Shown here: positions 59,689-64,000 of the stretch, piece after piece
Layout of the letters: the number at the start of each line of letters is the position of its first letter
How positions within the stretch are numbered: position 1 is the first letter of the stretch
Assembly: GCF_005503355.1 (NCBI RefSeq)
Contig: NZ_SCMK01000007.1
Coordinates: forward strand, 1-64,000
Direction of reading: 5' to 3'
DNA from: Sphingomonas sp. 1F27F7B
GTDB taxonomy: Bacteria > Pseudomonadota > Alphaproteobacteria > Sphingomonadales > Sphingomonadaceae
Length of the DNA stretch: 64,000 nucleotides
The notes under the pieces: model-generated
What the model was told of the DNA's origin: nothing
The model's database searches: none
The model's input: only the letters and a program-made list of their open reading frames with translations
Made by a program: the position numbers and the translations under genes

Positions 59689-60255
59689 ATGCCCTCCCCG
59701 CCCCCGCCCGACTTCGCCAGCCTCTCGCTTGCTGAGATCGCGCGTCTCGCCCAGGAAGACCGCCTGCCCCCGGTCGAGAGTTGGAACCCCGCCCATTGCG
59801 GGCATAGCGACATGCGCATCGCGCGCGACGGCACCTGGTTCCACCAGGGCTCGCCGATCGGTCGCCTGCCGATGGTGCGGCTGTTCTCGACGATCCTGCG
59901 CCGCGAGGCCGATGGGCGCTTCGTCCTCGTCACGCCGGTCGAGAAGCTCGACATCGATGTGGAGGACGCACCCTTTGTCGCGGTGGAGATGAAGCGCGAG
60001 GGCGAAGGTGCGGGCATGAAGCTCGCCTTCCGCCTCAACACCGGCGATCTGGTTACCGCCGGCCCCGACCACGGGCTGCGCTTCGAGGAGCGCGAGGATG
60101 GGCCGCGGCCCTATCTCCAGGTCCGTGGGGGACTCGAGGCGCTGGTCGCGCGCAGCGTCTATTACGAGCTGGCCGAGATCGCGCTCGCCAACGGCAGCGC
60201 GCCGCCGGGCGTGTGGAGCAATGGCGGCTTCTTCGCGCTGGAGCCCGGTGCATGA
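59689..60255 (+). CDS. DUF1285 domain protein
   Basis: A 188-aa DUF1285 protein (proteobacterial), with the pattern WNPAHCGHSDMRIARDGTWFHQGSPIGRLPMVRLFSTILRRE and FVLVTPVEKLDIDVEDAPFVAVEM. The structure of such proteins is a two-domain beta fold without known activity. The gene leads a short operon with the NUDIX and CCA-adding genes through 4- and 13-bp overlaps. The 237-bp gap upstream holds nothing recognisable. Confidence 0.88.
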   Translation: MPSPPPPDFASLSLAEIARLAQEDRLPPVESWNPAHCGHSDMRIARDGTWFHQGSPIGRLPMVRLFSTILRREADGRFVLVTPVEKLDIDVEDAPFVAVEMKREGEGAGMKLAFRLNTGDLVTAGPDHGLRFEEREDGPRPYLQVRGGLEALVARSVYYELAEIALANGSAPPGVWSNGGFFALEPGA

Positions 60256-60842
60256 GCCTGGCCGATCGCCTGCGGATCGCGCTCGCCGCCGATCATTCGC
60301 CACTGCTGCTGCCGGGCGACCATTATGATTTCGACCCCGCGGTGGAGGGCAATCCCGCCGCCGTGCTGATCGCCGTCACCGATCGTGCCGCGCCCGGCGT
60401 GATCCTGACCCAGCGCACCGAGACGCTGCGGCGTCATGCCGGCCAGGTCGCCTTTCCGGGTGGCCGCATCGATCCGGGCGACGACGGCCCGGTTGGCGCG
60501 GCGCTGCGCGAGGCGCAGGAAGAGATTGCCTTGCCGCCCGAGACCGTCGAAGTGGTCGGCATCGCGGACAGCTATCGCACCGTCACCAATTATGTCGTCA
60601 CGCCGGTGATCGGCGTGGTCCCGCCCGACCTGCGGCTCACCCCTTCCGAGGCGGAGGTCGCCAGCGTCTTCGAAGTGCCGCTCGCCTTCCTGCTCGATGC
60701 CGCCAACCAGCGCGAGCAGGTGGCCCAATATCAAGGGCGCGAACGGCATTATTACGAGATACTCTGGCAGGATCGCCGGATCTGGGGCGCGACGGCCGCG
60801 ATGCTGGTCAATCTGTCGAGGCGGCTGCAATGGGCGGTATGA
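60252..60842 (+). CDS. CoA pyrophosphatase (NUDIX)
   Basis: A 196-aa NUDIX hydrolase of the coenzyme A pyrophosphatase group. It has the NuCoA signature (LRRHAGQVAFPGG) and a Nudix box GGRIDPGDDGPVGAALREAQEEIAL. The metal-binding Glu residues are in REAQEE. The usual G after EEI is Ala. It removes oxidised or excess CoA by splitting it. Translationally coupled to DUF1285 and to cca. Confidence 0.85.
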   Translation: MSLADRLRIALAADHSPLLLPGDHYDFDPAVEGNPAAVLIAVTDRAAPGVILTQRTETLRRHAGQVAFPGGRIDPGDDGPVGAALREAQEEIALPPETVEVVGIADSYRTVTNYVVTPVIGVVPPDLRLTPSEAEVASVFEVPLAFLLDAANQREQVAQYQGRERHYYEILWQDRRIWGATAAMLVNLSRRLQWAV

Positions 60843-62050
60843 CTCTTCCCGATGTCGAATGGCGCCATCGCGACGGGCTGGCGCATCTGATCGAGGCGCT
60901 CGCCGAGGTCCGCTTCGTCGGCGGATCGGTGCGCGACACCCTGCTCGGCATCCCCGTCTCGGATCTCGACGTCGCCACGCCGCTCGCGCCCGGTCGCGTG
61001 ATCGAACTGCTCGAAGGTGCCGGCATCCGCGCCATTCCCACCGGCATCGGACACGGCACGGTCACGGCGGTGCTGGCGAGCGGGCCGGTCGAAGTCACCA
61101 CGCTGCGCCGCGACGTCTCCACCGACGGCCGCCGCGCCACCGTCGCCTTCACCGACGATTGGCGCGAGGACGCCGCGCGCCGCGACTTCACCATCAACGC
61201 GCTTTATGCCGATCCGGCAACCGGAGAGATATTCGACTATTTCGGCGGCCTGGCCGATCTCGCGGCGCGCCACGTTCGCTTCATCGGTGATCCGCTGCAG
61301 CGCATCGCCGAGGATCATCTGCGCATCTTGCGCTTCTTCCGCTTCCTCGCCCGGTTCGGCGATGTGGCGGATCCGGCGGGGCTGGAGGCCTGCACGGCCC
61401 GGTCCAGGGACCTGATGGCGCTGAGCCGCGAGCGCATCGCCGACGAGCTGTTGAAGCTGCTGGTCGCGCGCGATGCCGTGCGGGTGGTCGCGCTGATGAT
61501 CGCGCACGGCATCTTCGTGCCGGTACTGCCCGAGATCGTGTCGGCGGCGCGCTTCGCGCATCTCGCCGCCCGCGAAGCCGAGGCGGGTGTGACGCCCGAT
61601 GCGATCCGCCGCCTCGCCGCGCTGATCCCGGCCGATCCCGCGCCGGCCGAGCAGATCGCCGCACGGCTCAAGCTCTCCAACGCGCAGCGCAGGCGCCTCG
61701 CCGCCGCCGTGACGGCGCCGGAAGGTGCGCCGCACGCCCTCGCCTATCGCGCCGGCGCCGAAGCCGCGCTCGACCGGCTGCTGCTCTCGGAATGCCCGCT
61801 CGCCGACGTGCTCGCGATCCGTGACTGGCAGCCGCCGCGCTTTCCGCTCGGCGGCGGCGCGATCGTGGCGCGCGGGATCAAGGCCGGGCCCGAAGTCGCG
61901 CGGCTGATGAAGCAGATCGAGGAGGCCTGGATCGCCGAAGGCTTTCCGGACGAGGACCGCGTATCGGCGCTCGCCGACGAAGCAGTGGCTCAGGCTGTGC
62001 GTTCGCCGAGCAGCCCCCAGGCCTCGTCACGCTCGAGCGCACGCGAATAG
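60830..62050 (+). CDS. cca: CCA tRNA nucleotidyltransferase
   Basis: Adds or repairs the CCA end of tRNA. The 406-aa class II enzyme has RFVGGSVRDTLLG and VSDLDVAT (metal-binding D-x-D), a TDDWREDAARRDFTINAL motif and the FIGDPLQRIAEDHLRILRFFRF neck, then helical body and tail. ATG 60830 (MGGM) or 60839 (MTLP) may start it. The 3-prime 61 bp overlap, in antisense, the end of the GGDEF-EAL gene. Confidence 0.92.
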   Translation: MGGMTLPDVEWRHRDGLAHLIEALAEVRFVGGSVRDTLLGIPVSDLDVATPLAPGRVIELLEGAGIRAIPTGIGHGTVTAVLASGPVEVTTLRRDVSTDGRRATVAFTDDWREDAARRDFTINALYADPATGEIFDYFGGLADLAARHVRFIGDPLQRIAEDHLRILRFFRFLARFGDVADPAGLEACTARSRDLMALSRERIADELLKLLVARDAVRVVALMIAHGIFVPVLPEIVSAARFAHLAAREAEAGVTPDAIRRLAALIPADPAPAEQIAARLKLSNAQRRRLAAAVTAPEGAPHALAYRAGAEAALDRLLLSECPLADVLAIRDWQPPRFPLGGGAIVARGIKAGPEVARLMKQIEEAWIAEGFPDEDRVSALADEAVAQAVRSPSSPQASSRSSARE

Positions 62051-63705
62051 AGGAAACCCTGGCCATAGGTGCAGCCCAGCGCCGCCAGGGTCTGAGCAAG
62101 TTCGTTGGTCTCGATGCCTTCGGCGGTGGTCTGCATGCCGAGCGCCTGGGCGAGGCTGAGGATGGCGCGGACGATCGCGATCTTGTCGCGATCGGCCAGC
62201 ATGCCGGAGACGAAGCTGCGGTCGATCTTGAGCAGGTCGATCGGCAGCTTCTGCAGATAGGCGAGATTGGAATAGCCGGTGCCGAAATCATCCATCGCCA
62301 GCGTGGCGCCCATGTCCTTGAGAGCGTTCATCGTCTGGGCGATGCGATCCGGATCGGTGACGATCGCGCTCTCGGTGAGCTCGAGCGTCAGGCGCCTGCC
62401 GTCCACCCCGTGCCGCTCGAGCGCCCCCCGGACCATGGCGGGGACATGATCGCGCTGCAGCTGGATCGCCGACAGGTTGACTGCGATCTTGATGCCGCAA
62501 TCGCCGCCCGAGGCGCGGTCCCAGGCCGCGATCGTCTGCGCCGCTTCCTCCATGGCCCAGCGACCGAGCGGGATGATGAGGCCCGATTCCTCGGCGACCG
62601 GAATGAAGTCGTTGGGCGAAAGGCGCACGCCGTCTTCGGTGGTCCAGCGCGCCAGCGCCTCGAACGAAGTGATCTTGCCCGTGGCGAGGTCGCAGATCGG
62701 CTGGTAGCAGAGCGTCATCTGCCCGTTCTCGATCGCCCGGCGCAGCTCGGTCTCGATGCCGAACTGCTCGCGGGCGATATCGAAGGTGTGGGTCTGATAG
62801 ATTTCGGTGCGGCCGCTCTTCTTTGCCCGCTTCACCGCGAACTGGGCGTTGCGCACCAGGTCCTCGGGATCGCCGTCATTGTCGGCGCCCAGCGCGATGC
62901 CGATGGAGCAGTCGACGCGGATCTCGAAGTCGGATAGGCGGAACGGATTGGCCAGAGCCGCCTGGATGCGCTTGGCGACATGCAGCGCGTCGCCGGGACC
63001 TTCATCGAGCGTGAGCAGCACGCCGAACTCGTCGCCGCCCATCCGGGCCAGCGTGTCGCGACTGCGCAGCGCGCCCTTCATCCGGCGCGCGACGGTGATC
63101 AGCAGTTCGTCGCCCGCCAGGCCGCCCATACAGGCGTTGACGCGGCTGAACCGGTCGAGATTGACCACCAGCACCGCGAAGTCGCGCGCGTTCTCCGAGG
63201 TGATCGCATGCTCCAGCGCGTCCGAGAAACCGGCGCGATTGGGCAGGCCGGTGAGGCTGTCCGTCGCCATTTCACGGCGCAGGCTGTATTCGGTGCGCAG
63301 TTCCGACGTGTGGTCGACCAGGGTGACCATGCAGCGGGGAAACGCCCGGCGGTCGGCGCGCTTGGCGAGCATCACCCGGAAATGGCGGGCATCGACTTCG
63401 TCGCCGAACTGCCAGCTGATCTCGCACTGAATCTCGTTCGATTCGATGAAGCGGCGGAGGCGCGGTCCGAGCAGGCGGATGAGCGGCGATTCGCCCGCGA
63501 CAGTGCCGAGCCCGGCGAGGCGGAAGGGCCGGTTCACCGCGTCGAAGACGAAGCCATGCTCCTGCAGCTCGATGATCGCGGCGGGCACCGGCAGCATGTC
63601 GAGCATCATCGCCGAGGCGCCCGGGCCGAAGACGAGCGGATCCGTCGGCTGCAACATGGGCAGCGGAGCCGCGACACGGCTTTTCTTCGTCCTGGCGAAC
63701 ACCAT
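61990..63705 (-). CDS. GGDEF-EAL protein (diguanylate cyclase/phosphodiesterase)
   Basis: The 571-aa protein has an N-terminal PAS-like part (about 1-135), a GGDEF domain with GGDEF at 223-227, preceded by RSRD (inhibitory RxxD site), and an EAL domain with EAL starting at Glu349. The EAL part keeps NLSAIQL, ELTESAIV, DDFGTG and KIDRSFV, which are the metal and catalytic residues, so both domains appear intact. It may make or degrade cyclic di-GMP depending on signal. No membrane segment is clear; Pro-rich N-terminus LPMLQPTDPLVFGPGASA. Confidence 0.9.
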   Translation of the reverse strand: MVFARTKKSRVAAPLPMLQPTDPLVFGPGASAMMLDMLPVPAAIIELQEHGFVFDAVNRPFRLAGLGTVAGESPLIRLLGPRLRRFIESNEIQCEISWQFGDEVDARHFRVMLAKRADRRAFPRCMVTLVDHTSELRTEYSLRREMATDSLTGLPNRAGFSDALEHAITSENARDFAVLVVNLDRFSRVNACMGGLAGDELLITVARRMKGALRSRDTLARMGGDEFGVLLTLDEGPGDALHVAKRIQAALANPFRLSDFEIRVDCSIGIALGADNDGDPEDLVRNAQFAVKRAKKSGRTEIYQTHTFDIAREQFGIETELRRAIENGQMTLCYQPICDLATGKITSFEALARWTTEDGVRLSPNDFIPVAEESGLIIPLGRWAMEEAAQTIAAWDRASGGDCGIKIAVNLSAIQLQRDHVPAMVRGALERHGVDGRRLTLELTESAIVTDPDRIAQTMNALKDMGATLAMDDFGTGYSNLAYLQKLPIDLLKIDRSFVSGMLADRDKIAIVRAILSLAQALGMQTTAEGIETNELAQTLAALGCTYGQGFLYSRALERDEAWGLLGERTA

Positions 63706-63765
63706 CGCCTCCGGCCTAGCGCCGATTGGTTAAAACCGCCTGAAACAACAGCAATTAGAACGACA

Positions 63766-64000
63766 TCAGAAACGATTGTCGCGCGGAAAACCATTGGGCG
63801 CCATCCGCCCCGCCGCGCCGCGCGCCGCGCGCCAGGGCGAAAGGTCGGTTTCGGTGCGCGTCCGGCCGCTCTCGCCGCCCATCGCCCAGCTCAGGCCCTC
63901 CGCCATCCTGAACGTCCGCGCATCGGCAAGGCCCCCGTCGCGGTAGCGCTGCAGCTGCACCCCCTGCCCGCGCGCCAGCTCGGCGACTTCGGCGAGCGGG
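63766..64000 (-). CDS. C-terminal part of an unidentified protein, cut by the window edge
   Basis: The frame is open to the window edge and ends at 63766. The visible part has about 78 residues: an Arg/Gly-rich, partly helical stretch with RYRDGGLADARTFRMAEGL, SWAMGGESG and LSPWRAARGAAGRMAPNGF, ending in PRDNRF. I recognise no family. It stands 60 bp upstream of the GGDEF-EAL start on the same strand. Confidence 0.5.
   Translation of the reverse strand, partial: PLAEVAELARGQGVQLQRYRDGGLADARTFRMAEGLSWAMGGESGRTRTETDLSPWRAARGAAGRMAPNGFPRDNRF

Noticed and set aside
1..64000. CRISPR array, prophage, insertion sequence or replication origin
   Set aside because: No regular spacer repeats, integrase, transposase or capsid genes were seen. 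One DnaA box does not make an origin.

Overview
The window is about 64 kb of GC-rich, densely packed chromosome. Gene content points to an alphaproteobacterium of the Sphingomonadales (Sphingomonas-like): UPF0262, DUF2849, DUF934, DUF1285 and DUF3088 proteins, a TonB/ExbB/ExbD/ExbD cluster, TamA/TamB, plant-polymer glycosidases (GH5, GH115) and short intergenic hairpin repeats of the kind common in sphingomonads. This assignment is inference from protein families and base composition; there is no rRNA or marker comparison. I saw no tRNA, rRNA, CRISPR array, prophage or complete insertion sequence.

Layout. 0.1-9.7 kb: leucine/isovalerate catabolism (liuA, liuB, liuD and a MaoC-type hydratase), interrupted by an opposite-strand M13 peptidase and by a DUF559 gene enclosed by inverted triple-hairpin repeats. 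9.7-12.3 kb: two FAD enzymes. 12.4-18.9 kb: tamA-tamB outer-membrane assembly. 19-25.3 kb: malate synthase G, a MarR regulator, a candidate small RNA, coniferyl aldehyde dehydrogenase, a SIMPL protein and prepilin peptidase. 25.4-33.4 kb: thiolase, small exported proteins, a hydroxyacid dehydrogenase, a PilZ protein, a nitronate monooxygenase, a GT4 glycosyltransferase and an alpha/beta hydrolase. 33.4-38.9 kb: SelO, AstD, a Bax-inhibitor-1 (YbhL/YccA) gene with a structured leader, a zinc-ribbon protein and an exported GH5 mannanase-type enzyme. 39-43.1 kb: sulfate-reduction operon (cobA, DUF2849, cysI, DUF934, cysH). 43.1-50.4 kb: hybrid histidine kinase, dnaB, UPF0262, GH25 lysozyme, cytidine deaminase and a membrane diguanylate cyclase. 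50.4-53.7 kb: GH115 glucuronidase and dCTP deaminase. 54.7-57.3 kb: tonB-exbB-exbD-exbD ending at a strong terminator. 57.5-64 kb: folate, acetyltransferase, NUDIX and CCA-adding genes, a GGDEF-EAL protein and a gene cut by the window edge.

How the genes work together. The liu genes take isovaleryl-CoA to methylglutaconyl-CoA, but no crotonase-type hydratase or HMG-CoA lyase is present here. Thiolase and malate synthase G would process the acetyl units. The TonB complex, GH5 and GH115 fit a lifestyle on plant polysaccharides. PilZ, GGDEF and GGDEF-EAL proteins are cyclic di-GMP parts scattered across the window.

The most interesting non-coding signals are (1) a DUF559 gene enclosed by two inverted copies of a three-hairpin element whose stems differ by compensatory changes, (2) a candidate sRNA of about 95 nt with a palindromic box and a strong terminator, (3) a long folded leader before the Bax-inhibitor-1 gene that fits the reported alphaproteobacterial ybhL RNA motif by context, and (4) a GH5 ribosome-binding site that is fully complementary to a sequence just upstream. 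All positions and motifs were read by eye; no database search or folding program was run.
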